NCBI GenBank assembly: GCA_965223435.1
Contig: CBDCWQ010000018.1
Location: forward strand, 248,001-312,000
DNA: 64,000 nucleotides
Direction of reading: 5' to 3'
From: CBDCWQ01 sp965223435
Lineage (GTDB): Bacteria > Myxococcota > Kuafuiibacteriia > Kuafuiibacteriales > Kuafuiibacteriaceae
In this document: positions 26,849-38,800 of the stretch, piece after piece
Numbering within the stretch: the first letter of the stretch is position 1
How the letters are laid out: each line of letters begins with the position of its first letter
Notes under the pieces: generated by a model
What the model was told of the DNA's origin: nothing
The model's database searches: none
What the model saw: only the letters and a program-made list of their open reading frames with translations
Translations under genes and position numbers: made by a program

Positions 26849-29800
26849 ATGGCGGGCGGCGCTCGGGGACTGGATGAGTCTTCCAAGGCTCATTCCCTGG
26901 GGTTCTCACTTGGCTTCATGGAAGGACAAGCGCTCGCTTCCTTGAGCGGTTTCACCCTCGCGCCCGGCTTCGAGCTCCAGTCGCTTGAGCTCGAGCTTAG
27001 GGGCCTCGAGTTTCCTTTAGATCTCAGTGGCGGCACGGAGGCGGTTCAGGGACAGCCGACAGTCCTCCGGTCGATGAAGCTCGAAGTCTCTTTGGAGGCC
27101 GTCAGCAAGGCCTTGATGCAGAGCGTCGCCCACACCCATGGGCCCATCGATGCCTTGTCGCTGGTTCAAGAACGGGACTACGTGGTTCTAGAGGGCATTT
27201 TTTCGCGCGATGGCCGTCGAGCGGCGTTTGCGGCGCCGTTGGTGATGACCTCGGGCCTCGAAGATCGGATTCGTATTCTCTTGGGACCCATCTACGTCGC
27301 GGGTTTGGTCTCGGTCCCTGGTTTCAAATTGCCCCTTCTGTTCGAGCGGCTGGCCTCACAGACGCTGAGTGTTCTCGGCCTCACCATGGCCGCACCGATT
27401 CGTCGTACGGGTCCGATGTCGATGGAGCTCGACGCGGTGGGCGCGGTGGTCTCCTCTTTTCTTCCGGAGCACGGCTGGAAGGTTCCTGAGCGGGCTGGCC
27501 TTTGTGTCCAGAGGGTTGCTCTCGAGGACGGAAAAGTTCACATCACCGTCGCCAAGCAACGATCACTCGGTGATGGCCCCGAACAGAATTCGCCTTCTTT
27601 ACTCGCGTTTGAGGCCAGGGAAGATGCGGTCCGGGTGGTGCTCAAGAACGAGCACACGCTTGGGGTTGAGCTCGTCCCCGATCGGTTTCGCGCGCTCAGG
27701 TCCCGTCTGGACCCCTCCTGTGGGCCTGATGTGCTGGTCGAACGCCTCTTTGCGCTCGGCCTGACGGAATCGGAGCTTCACGCCGAGGTATGGGACTTGG
27801 CTCTCGACGTCCTCGAAAGACGTGATTCCGTGCCGGCTCTTTTGGCGCAGGGGAACGTGGCCAAAGGAGAGGGGCGCTCAGAATGGAGTGCGTTGTTCGA
27901 AACCGCCGCGGGTCACCTCCAAAAAGCTGGCCACCAGCGGATCGCCGGCCTGGTGCTGTTCGAAGCGAGTACCCAGGCGCAGCCGGATCGGGAAGCGCAG
28001 CTTTTGGAAGAGGCGGTCGCGTTGCGTCCCGATGACGTTCGGATCCTGGATCGATTGATGAGGGTGCTTCCCGAATTGGATCGACCCCGGGCTGCGGTCA
28101 GGGCGGCGCGGAGGCTCGCGAGTATCGCCGAGGAGCCGAGCCTACGGGTGGAAGCGTTTGTGGTGGCTGGGACTCTGCTCCGAACGGTCCTGACGGATGC
28201 CATTCAGGCCAAGCGGGAGTTCGAGCGGGCGCTTCGGCTGGAGCCGAAGCATGTGGGCGCAAGAGAAGGGTTGGCGCGGGTGATCGTGGACCGAGGCGAT
28301 GCACGTCGCGCTGCCAGTATTTTTGAAGGGCTCATCGCAGAAGCTGAGGAAGCAGGTCGCGATGAGCGTGTCGCGGAGTTTTCCGTGGCCCTGGGCGACA
28401 TCTGGAAAGACTCCGACCCTGAGGCGGCGATTCTTCGCTATCGAAAGGCCTACGCGTTGGCGCCGGGGCGTTTGGAGTCTCTGTGTAAGCTCCTGAATGT
28501 TGTCCGACCGGGCGCCGAGACCCATGAGGCGACCAGCATAGCCGAGGAAGCTTTGGCGCGCCTCGACGGTTCAGATTTCGTGAAAGCACCCGATCAGCGG
28601 TTGAGTTTACGTTTGTGCCTGGCCGGCGTGTACGCTCAAGACTCAGCCCGCCAAGAAGACGCGATGCTTCAATACGAGCGTATTTTGGATATGGACTCGG
28701 GCCATACGCAGGCCTTGAAGGCGCTCGTGGAGATGTACCGTCAGCAACCGGAGCTGGATCCACAGCGGGCCGAGATATTGGGGCGATACGCGGGCGAACT
28801 GGCAGCGAATGAAGACTTTAAAGCCGCGGCAGCGCTTTGGGTAGAAGAGGCGCGGCTGGTCGAAGGCGATGAAGCCCGTCTTGGTGCGACCAAGGCTGCC
28901 CTTCTTCAGGTTCTCAGCCGGCAGCGAGGGGACCGCGCTCTTTTGGACGCCTACGTGGAGGTCAGTGCGCTTGAGGGCAGCCCGCGCGCGGTCATTGAGG
29001 CGCTGGATCGGCGATTGCTGCTCGAAGATCCGCCGGAGATGAGGGCCGGGTTGTTCGCCCGCCTCGGGGGTGCGTTTGAAGAGGCCGGACGGACATTTGA
29101 CGCGATACGTGCTTACGAAGAGGCGCTTTCGCTTGATGATCACCAAGCGAAGGCCATCGAAGCCCTGACACGCATCTACCGAGAACGCAACGATCAGGAG
29201 CGTTTGTCTCGCCTGCTCGATACAGCGGCAGCAATGGCTCAAGGTGCAGGCCGACGCGCGGAGCTGCTCGCCGAGCGGGCGCGCCTCCTTTCTCAGTCTG
29301 GGCAGGACAAAGAGGCCTACGAGGTGGCCGCTCGGTCCTTGTCTGAAGACCCCGAAAGACTCGAGCTTCTTCCGCTGGCGTGCTCGCTTGCTCTGAGGCT
29401 CGGTCTTTTTTCCGAGGCCAGGGGGTTGGTCGAACGTAGGTTGCGAAACCTTGACGAAAAAGACGTTTCGGGCCGGCTCGACGCCTACGCGGACCTCGCG
29501 CGCGTTGCCGAAGGGCTAGAAGATCAGAGTGCATTCGTTTCGGCTTTGAAGAATGCGTTTTCGCTGGCGCCTCCTTCGAGTCGTAAGTACCGGGCGCTGG
29601 CCGAACGGTTGGAGCTTGAGCTCCGCGCTTCAGGCAAGCTTCAAGATTTGGCCGAGCTCGCGAGGGCCCGGGCAGCGAGCAAGGGGGGACTCATAGAGGA
29701 TCGGATCGTCAGCTGGGTTGAAGCGGCGCATTTGTCCTTAGAGCTTGGCGATGAGTCGGCTGCCCGCAGTGATTTGGGCGCCATGCTTGGTTTGTTCCAT

Positions 29801-32800
29801 TCGGTGGATCGCGAAAGTTCTTTGAGCGCCAACACACTGGGCAAACTCGACGCATTGGTCAGTGCGATTGGGAGCGCTGCTGACATTGCCGAGGTCCTAG
29901 GACTCAGAGCGCTTCTGAGTGAGGAGCCCAAAGACCGTGAGAGGCTTAGGCTCGAGCAAGCGAGTGCGCTTGAGCAGCTCGATGATCATTCGCATGCGAT
30001 GCGGGCGCTTCAATCCGGGATGGAGGATTCTCCGCAGTCTATCAAGATTCCTTTGCGCTTGGCGAAGTTGGCCCAACGCGTCGGTCAGCCGCGAGCTTCG
30101 GGTGAGGCCTATGGGCGGGCGGCGCGCGTAGCCCAAAGCATGTACCTCACCGATGACGCCATCGAGTATCACGGCCGCGCGGCCGAAGCTTATGCGCTTG
30201 CCGATGAGCCCAAAAACGTCTTGCGGCACGATCGCGCTTTGCTCGCGTTGTGCTCTCCAGGGCGTATGTCCCCGTGGATCTCGAGAAGTTTGGATCGACT
30301 ACAAACCCAAGCGCAAGAAGAGGAAGACCCGTTCTTGCTCGTAGAAGTATTGAGTCGTAGAGCGGCGGGCGCAGCGCCAGGAGAGGCGGCCCTTTGGTTG
30401 ATTCAAAAAGCAGGAATTGAGTCCGAACTACCCAATGGCCGAAGGGCATCGTTGGATTCTCTTCGCCGAGCGCGTGGACTCTTGGTTGACGCGGGTTCCG
30501 AGCAAGCATCGACCTTTGCGATGTTGCTCGAGAAGCTTCACAGTCTGGGCGAGTACACCGACGAAGCATCTATACTGCTCGAGCTGGCAAAACGAGCCGA
30601 TGATTTGCACCATCGGGCGAGCTACCTCTTGAAAGTGGCAAAGTTGTACGCCGAGTCGATGGGAGACCTCCCGAAGGCTGTTGCTCAGGTACAGGCGGCG
30701 GTGGATGCCAATCCGGGTTCGCTTTCAGCGCGAAGTTATCGTCTTGAGCTCCTTCGTAGAGCTGGAGTTGCTTCGGCTTTGGTCGCGGCGCTTATCGAGG
30801 AGGCTGAGCGCCAGGTGGACACGGGCGAGTCCTCTGGGCTGAAAACGGAGGCAGCTGAAGTCCTTTTTCAATCGATTTCTGAGAGCTCCTCTCATTCGGA
30901 CGAGACGCGTCAGCTTGAGCGCGGCCTGGCGCTTGTCAAAGAGGCGATGGCGTCAAAGCCGGTGGCCCCGGGAACGCTTCGCTTGGCGGTGCGTTATGCC
31001 CAAAAACTTCGCCGTGTGAGTGAAGAGCTTCGTCTTTTGGCGAGGCTTTTGGAAAGCGAAATCAATGTTGAGGAACGCTGTGCGATTCTCATCCGGCGTT
31101 ATGATCTCCTCCTGCGGGTGAACAAAGATCCGATTCGTGCTCAAGCCAATTTGGTCGAGGTTTTGAAGCTCATCGAAGATTCGACCGAGGTTGATATTTC
31201 TCTGGTGTACCAAACCTGTCCAGATTCGACCAAGGACCGGCTCTCCGAAGGCGCCAAAGAGGATCTGGTCAAGGCGCTTTTGGGGGAGTCTATTACGCTC
31301 ACAGAGGCGAACGAAGACTGGCCGGAGCACGCCCGATGTCTTTTGCGGGTGATGGATAGGTCCTCAGAACCGGAGATGAGGGCGGAATATCGGACGCGTG
31401 CAGGCGAGGTATTCGAGTGGAAGCTGGGTGACGGTGAGGCCGCTGAACGAGAGTATCTTGCGGCGCTTGCGCTATGTCCCGAGTACGACCGCTCTCGTCG
31501 CGCCCTTTCGGCCTTGTACAGCGCCGCGGATCGTTTTTCTGAACTGGCCGAAAATCTAGGTCCACAAGCTTTGATCGACCTTTGGGAGAGTTTTGGTAAC
31601 CAGGAGTCCAAAAAGCGCCGTATTCTTGCGGGTGAGGCGCTCTGGCCGCGTCTTCCCGATGGCGGTGAATCCCAGGCGCTGGTTCTGTTGAAACTCGCTG
31701 ACTTGTACCGTGACAACGGCGATGCAGAAGACTGCGCCCGTGTTTTAAGGGAGGCGGATGACCGCGCGGGGTCCGGCTACAGGCCGAAAATCCTCGAGAG
31801 GCTTCAGAAGCACTACCGCCAGGGGAAGTTTTTTGAGCCTCTGTGTGAGGTTCTTCGTCGCAAGGTTGAAGCCACCAGCGACGTGCATGAGCGGGCGCGC
31901 ATGCTTGTTGAGCTTGGCGAGGTCCTGGAGCTCGAACTCGGGAAACTTCGCGCGGCTGAGGTCGAATACCGGGCCGCACTTGCCAGCGATCCCCGCTGCC
32001 ATCCCGCGGCTGAAAATCTCGTACGACTCTTCACGAGCCAAGAACGGTTTCACGAGATGGGTCGAGAGCTTGGCGTTGAAGCCGTCGAGCGTGTTTTGGA
32101 GAACATGCTTCTTGAGCCTCAGCCATCGTCCGATCGGCTCCTTCGTTTGGCTGAGGCGCTGGACGCTTTGCTCCCGAAATCGCGACGTGGGGCGGTGTGG
32201 CTGCGCGTTGCTGAACGTTTCCGAGCGCTTCCCGAGAACAATCTCGTTGTGGCGCGCAAAGCGCTGGAAAGGGCCGCGGGGTATGCCTCTGTGCAGCAAG
32301 GTCGTGCTTTGGAACTTTTGGATGCTCTCCTTGAGGAAATAGGAGAGTTCTCCGCCCAAGTTAACGTTCTTCGCCAGCGTTTGAGCCATGTGGACACCGA
32401 AGAGGAGCGCCTTGACCTCCATCTGCGTTTGGGGCGCAGGCTTTTGGTCATGGGCTCGGAAGTGGCCGGCCCCGACGCGAGCACTCGAGAAATTCTCGAA
32501 GAGCAGGCAGAGCGGGAGCTGCGTGCCGCACTGGCCATTGATCCCTCACACGGCGAGGCAAGCGAGACGCTCAAGTCCTTGTTCTTTTCGCAGTGGCGTT
32601 TGGTGGAACTGGGTCGTATCCTCGGCAAGGAGGTCCTCGAAGAAGAACGTGAGCGCGCGGAACGAGGTGGAGAACGCCTCTGGGTGCTAGAGGTTCTACG
32701 GGCCCTGGCGGAGATTTCCGAGGGGCCCGAACGAAGCTCACTGCTCCTAGAGCTGATTGACTACATTCAGGATCCGGCAACGACAGTGCCACAGGCACAA

Positions 32801-35800
32801 CCATCGATCGAAGAACTCTATACGCAGGCTTTGGTGGCTAACCCAGGCAGCCGCCCGGCCCGGCAAGGTCTTGCCGCTGTTCTTGCTGCTGACGAGCGGT
32901 ACAAAGAGATGGCCCGGACTTTGGGGCAAGAGGTCCTGCGCGAAACCATAACGCAGCTGCGGGCCGCTGATTTGATTCCGAGCTTGCGGCGTGCTCTGGT
33001 GGCGTTGGCGGACTCCTTGGGCGGTATCGACGCATCGCGGGAAGAACGGTCGGCTTTGTACGGTGAAGTTGCGGAGCTTTATCTTCAGACCGACGAAATC
33101 GAAGAAGCGGAGCGAATGTACAGAAGAGCCCTTGGCATCAACCCGCGAGACCAAGGGGCGCGGCAAAGAATGTGCGATTTGCTGGTGGCGCAGGGCCGTA
33201 TGGGCGATCTCGGCGAAATCGATGAATCTTTGCTGCTGCTCATCGCAAAAAATGCTGCCAAATCAGAGAACGTATCTTTGGAGGTGGACGCTCTTGCGGT
33301 CCTTGCAGAGAGGCGAAAGGGCGAGTCGCGGGCGGACACATTGGTCCAAATTTCGGCGCTGTGCCGAAGCCCTAAGGACGCATCAAAAAAGGAAGCCTAC
33401 CTCAAAGCAGCTCTAGAGTCTTTTCCGGAGCATCCTCGTGCTCAAGACGAACTGGCGAGGTACTATTGGGCTGCCAAGAAGTTTTACGATTTGGTTGAGG
33501 CCTTGGGCTCTCAGGCGTTGCTTTCGCGCGCCCGAGAAGCGCGCGACGATTCTCCTGAGCTGGCTTATGAGGCGGTATCAACTCTTTTTGATGCCCGACT
33601 AGAAACGCGGGCGGAAGCATTGCAGGTTGCAGCCCAAATTTTGAGGTCGTCTGTCCCGAAAGATGAAGATTGGGTCCGGCGTTTTGAGCAAGCCCATTTG
33701 GCCAAGAGCATATGGGATGAACTAGAGAATCCCACAGGCCAGGAACAGATTCGAGCCGTGATTGTTTCGCTCTATCGGGACCGTGGTGATGTAGAGGCAT
33801 TGATGCCTGCGTTGGCCGAGGCCTTTTTGTATGCGTCCGATGCGGATGGCCGGGCGCAACTGGCTCTCGAGTGCGCGGGCCTGCTTGTAGAACACGACCG
33901 CCGTACGGAAGCGCGGCGGCTTGTTGAACCCTTGTTGAGCGTGGATGAACTTTCATTGGAGCACCGGATTGAAGCGGCAAGGATTCTGGTTGATGAGCTT
34001 CTTGCGCACGGCACTCATATTTCAAGAAAGTCGGAGCAGCGCCTGCGAGAAGAGGCTCTTGTCCTTCTCACAACCGAAGCCAAAGACTCCTTTTTGCCCA
34101 GGCAGGATCGATGGCTCTTGGAGCTCGCAACGGTTCGCGAGGCTCTGGGCCGAGACGAGCTACTGGTCGCTCTTCCACTTGAATCGTCTTTGGTCTTGGC
34201 GATGCAGCGAAACGATGCTGATGCGGCGATTCTTCTCAGGCGGCGGCTCCGCGAGTTGTACGAGCAAGCGGGCGATTGGGCTCACGCCGAGCAACATGCA
34301 GCCGTTGTGGCAGAAGCCGACGGTTCTGCGGCTGCCTGGATTGGTCTTGCGGAGCTCAGAACTTGGCTTGGTGACCATCGTGGGGCCGAGTATGCCCTAG
34401 AGAGGTCACTGGACATTGAGCCAGGCTCCCGCGCTGCCCATGAAGCGCTGGTCCGCATGGCCGAAAGGTCAGGCGAACCGCAAACCGTTATCAGTCGCTT
34501 GGAGTCGTGGGCTGAACGGGGAGACTCAGAAGATCGTCTGACACGTGCGCAACGAATGCTTCGTGCGGCCCGTTTGGCCCATGATGCTCAAAATGGTCAA
34601 AAAGCAGCACTTTTGGCCGAGCGTGCGGTCCAGCTGGCACCCAAGGGAGGGGCAGCGAGCGAGAAGATTGCTGAGGAGGCATGCACGTTCTTAGAAAGTC
34701 TCGAAGATGGGGGTGGGGCTATGGCGGCCATCCTCACGCAGGTCATCGGTCAAGATAGTGAGCGTGCTTCAGCCAAAATGAGACTGAAGCTGGCCGACGT
34801 CTTTCAGCAGCTGGGACGGCGTGAAGAGGCGGCTACCGTGATTGACCAGGGAATTCGAAGGGACGCAGGACCGGATGATCCTTTGGTCGAGCGTCTTAAA
34901 AAAGACGCGGTAGAACTTGGACCGGATCGTGCGGTGCGTCGCCTCCTCATGGTCGCCGACCGATTGGGAAGTGGCCCGGCCGCCCGGCGTCTTCGGGCCG
35001 AAGCGGCAAAATGGGCCGAAGAGTCTGGGCAGGGAGAGACGGCGCGCTCCTTGTGGCAATCCGTAGCCAGTGAAATTGGCGGTGGGGAGCATGCCACCGA
35101 TGCACGGCAGGCGCTGCTTCGGATTGCGCGCGAGGAGGCGGATTATCCCACCTTGGTGACGCTCTTGGAGGAAGCGGCTGAAGAAAGCGGTGCTGTTGAT
35201 CGGCAGAGTTCCATGCTTGGTGAGGCTGCTGAGCTTGCGGCGGAAGAGCTTGGAGATCTCGGACGTTCTGAGGCTGCTCTTCGGCGCGCCCTCCATCTTT
35301 GCCCCGACGATGCGAGGCTAAGGGATCGCCTTCATCGGTTGCTTGAGCGGCGGGGACACTGGAACGAGCTTGAGGCCCTGCTTGACAAAGAGGCCGAGAA
35401 GCTCGAAGGGGATGCTTTGGCGGCGAAGCGTGCCCGTCAAGCTTCAGTGGCTGAAGAACATCTTCGAGATGACACACGCGCGGCGGCATACCTCAAAGAG
35501 GGTTACCAAGCCACGCCGAGCATCGAACGAGGCGTGGAGGCTGTCCGTGCAATGGTGCGTGCCGGGGCCCTGGACGAAGCCGCTGAATTTGCAGCGCAAA
35601 TACTTGAAGATACCGATACGGAGTCGGCAGACACGTTGCCTATCAACCTTTTACGCGCTCAAGTGCTGGAGCGGGTGGGTGCGGTGGACCAAACGGTCGA
35701 TTTGCTCAGAACGTTGATGGACGAAGGGGCGGGGTCTGGCCTTGCTGAACTCAGGCTTGTCGATGTGCTCACAAGGCATGGACGATGGTCAGAGCTGGCA

Positions 35801-38800
35801 TCCTTGCTTGCTTCAATCGCAAGTCGGAGCGATGCCGAGCAGGCGGTGCTGTACCAGCTTTCCGCTGCGCAGATTCTTCTTGATCGCTCCCGCGATTCAA
35901 ATATCCCCGAGCAAGCTCTTGCTGAGGCTTTGGGTATGGCCAAAGCCAGCCATCTGGACGGCCCCTTTGGTTTCGAAGTGGATGCGCGGGCTGAGGGGCA
36001 CTGTGATCACCCTCTTCTAGATGCGACGAGATTGGCAGAAGAGTTGGGAAGTGTGCAGCTGCGGAACGAGGCGCTCGAGCTCTACGGCAATGGCCGCTCC
36101 TCGGGGGCCTATGGGGTTTCGGGGCTTTGTTTGGCGCAGCGTGAACGTGCTTTGGGCAACTTGGTTGGGGCCGAACGCACATTGCGTGCGGTCCTGAACG
36201 CCGACTCATACGATCCTCTTTCAGAGGAAGATTCTCTCGAAGCCAAAATCCTGCTCGGGGATGTGCTTGTGGCATCAAAACGTACGGAAGAGGCTATTGA
36301 GCTTTTAAAAAAGCTCCTAGAAGAGTGGAGTTTGGCTCTATCGGTTGCTCCCAGCGCCCAAGGACGGATCCTCATCACCCTTGCGGAGGCCTATCGGCTG
36401 AACACAGAGCACCCAAAGGCACTGAGTACGATTAAGCTTGCCGGTCAAATGGGTGCCAGCACCCAGGGGCTTAGGTCCGTTATTATTGAAGCGGGTGGCG
36501 CCACACCGGACCTTGCTCGTCTCTTGGCAGAACGTGCGGTTCGCCAGACGGATCCTCGAGTTAGAGCAAGGACGTTGATGGGGGCGGCCCAGATCTGGAA
36601 AGAGTTGGAGGAGCCGAGAGAAGTTCTTGTGTGCCTTTTGGCGGCTCATCAGGCTCACCCCACCGATTTGGCGCTTTCTAAGAAGCTTATGGCCCTACTC
36701 TGTGAGGCGCAGCAATGGAAAGATCTCGGGGCTGTACTGAGTCACGCGCTGAGCAATACAGGAATTGAAGGCCAGGACCGCGTCCAAGCCCTTATGGTGC
36801 TGGCTCGTTTGTTCTTGGATCGCTTGTCGCAACCCGAAAAAGCATTGGAACTTGCGCTTCAAGCGAAGTCCATTATGCCCAGCAGTCTGACTGTTGCGCG
36901 TGCGGTTGCAGATTGTGCTGCGCGTGTAGGCGATGATGCGATTCTGCTCCTAAGCCTCGAATCGTTAGAATCATTTGGAACGTCTGTAGCCACGAAGCGC
37001 GATCTGCGTTTGGGGCGTGCCGTACTTTATGAGCGATCAGGGGATACTTCAAACGCAATCCGTTGCTTGGAAGAGGCCATTGAGGAGTCATTATTGGCCG
37101 GCAAGGCGCCTCATCGGTCTTTGGTTGAGTGGGCATTGCGCCTCTATTTGAAAAGTGAAACGTGGCAGGCTGCAGTGACCCTCAGCGTTCGAGTTGGCGC
37201 TAAGCTCGGTGGAGCGGCCGGTGCTGCGATGCTGTCCCGAGCCGCAGATTTGAGGTGGAGTCGTTTGGGGGACCAAAGGGGTGCCTTTGCTGCACTGGAG
37301 GCGGCCTTACGTTTGGTCCCGGAAGACTTGGGTATTCGCCGGAATTTGCTCGACCGGGCAATGGCAATGGGCGACTTTGATCATGCCAGGGCCCATGCGG
37401 AACAGGGTGTCGAAATAGCGGAACGGCTCGACGAAGATGGCGCCCGGCGCGCATTTTTTCTCGAATGGGTACATTTGGCCCATGCGCTAGGCGACAACGA
37501 GTTGCTTGCGAATCTTTGCTCTCGGTTTATGGAGGATGAGTCCGACCACGCGCTTGCCAAAATTGCGAAGGAACAGGGGCCACAAGCCGTTGGGCGGGCG
37601 CTCGCGGAGTCCCGACGTCTCTCGGATGAAGCCCAAGAAATCTGGATGAAACTTGGTGGTGCCGCCGACGACGAACAAAATGAACCGCGCGTATTGGAGT
37701 TGGACGCGATGTTGTCGGACTCATTGCAAGCCAATGAAGACAATGTGGGGGCGCTTGCGCTCGGGGCTGAGTTGGCTTTTAGTCGTCAAGACACGGAGCG
37801 CGCGACAAAGTTGCTTGCTCAGCTCGAAGTTTTGGGGGGGCCAGGGTGGCCGATTCCGGATTTTGAACTTTTCGGGGCACGCGTCGCCGAAGAACACGGC
37901 GACTCCAGCGCTATGGTGGCCCGGCTTGCTCGGGCTCTCAAACGAGATCCAGGCTCGCCCGCTTCGCTTCGTGCGATGGAGGATTTTCATATTGGGCATC
38001 CGCAAGCGTTGGGCCTAAACGAATACCAATTTGTGGGCGTGAGTCACCACGACGAAGGGGTTTTGCCGACGCGCAGCGGAAGTTTTCATCCGACGATGGA
38101 AGCGGAAGACTGCTTGACGGCTGAAGTTCAGCGAGCGCGCGTGGCGTTGAGCAGGGGCGACCCCCACACCGTCGAGGGCCATCTTCGGACGGGTTTAGAA
38201 TTGGGCGCGGAGGCTCAAGCCGCGCGACCACTGTGGGAGGCTTTCGCCCAGGCGTCCCCGTCTTCTCGAAGTGGTGCTTCGGCGTTGGAGGTTCTTGTGG
38301 ACACCGCGTCTGGTGGCGAGCGGGTTCGTTTGTTGTCACGTGCGCTCGATGCGGCGCTGTGCGCCGGGGATTTTCGAAGGGCTCGTCGACTTGGGCGATC
38401 GTTGGAGGACTATGCACGAAAAGACATGTCCGTGATGCGCCGTTTGGTCGAATGTTATCGTGTCACAAACGATGGGCCCGGCATTGTGCGCGTCGCGGAT
38501 CTGGCGGGAGGATTCCAGAATATTGGCAGTATGTCTGGTGCTCAGCGTATTACGCTTGCGCGCGCATGTTTCCAAATGCGCCGTTTTCGCGATGTTTTTA
38601 TTCTTTTGGGTTCAGAGCTTCCAGAGCGGACGTTTAGTGAGCTGAAAAGGGATCTGGGGGACGGTGGTCTTGGGGTATTTTACGAAGGTCTTTCGAGCGT
38701 GGTTCTTCCCGATGATGGTGTTCAAGACCCGGTGCCTGATTCTCTATTCGACCAAAAGAAGTTCCAGTCGGCTCAGGTTTGGCACGGTGTTCGGAGAGCG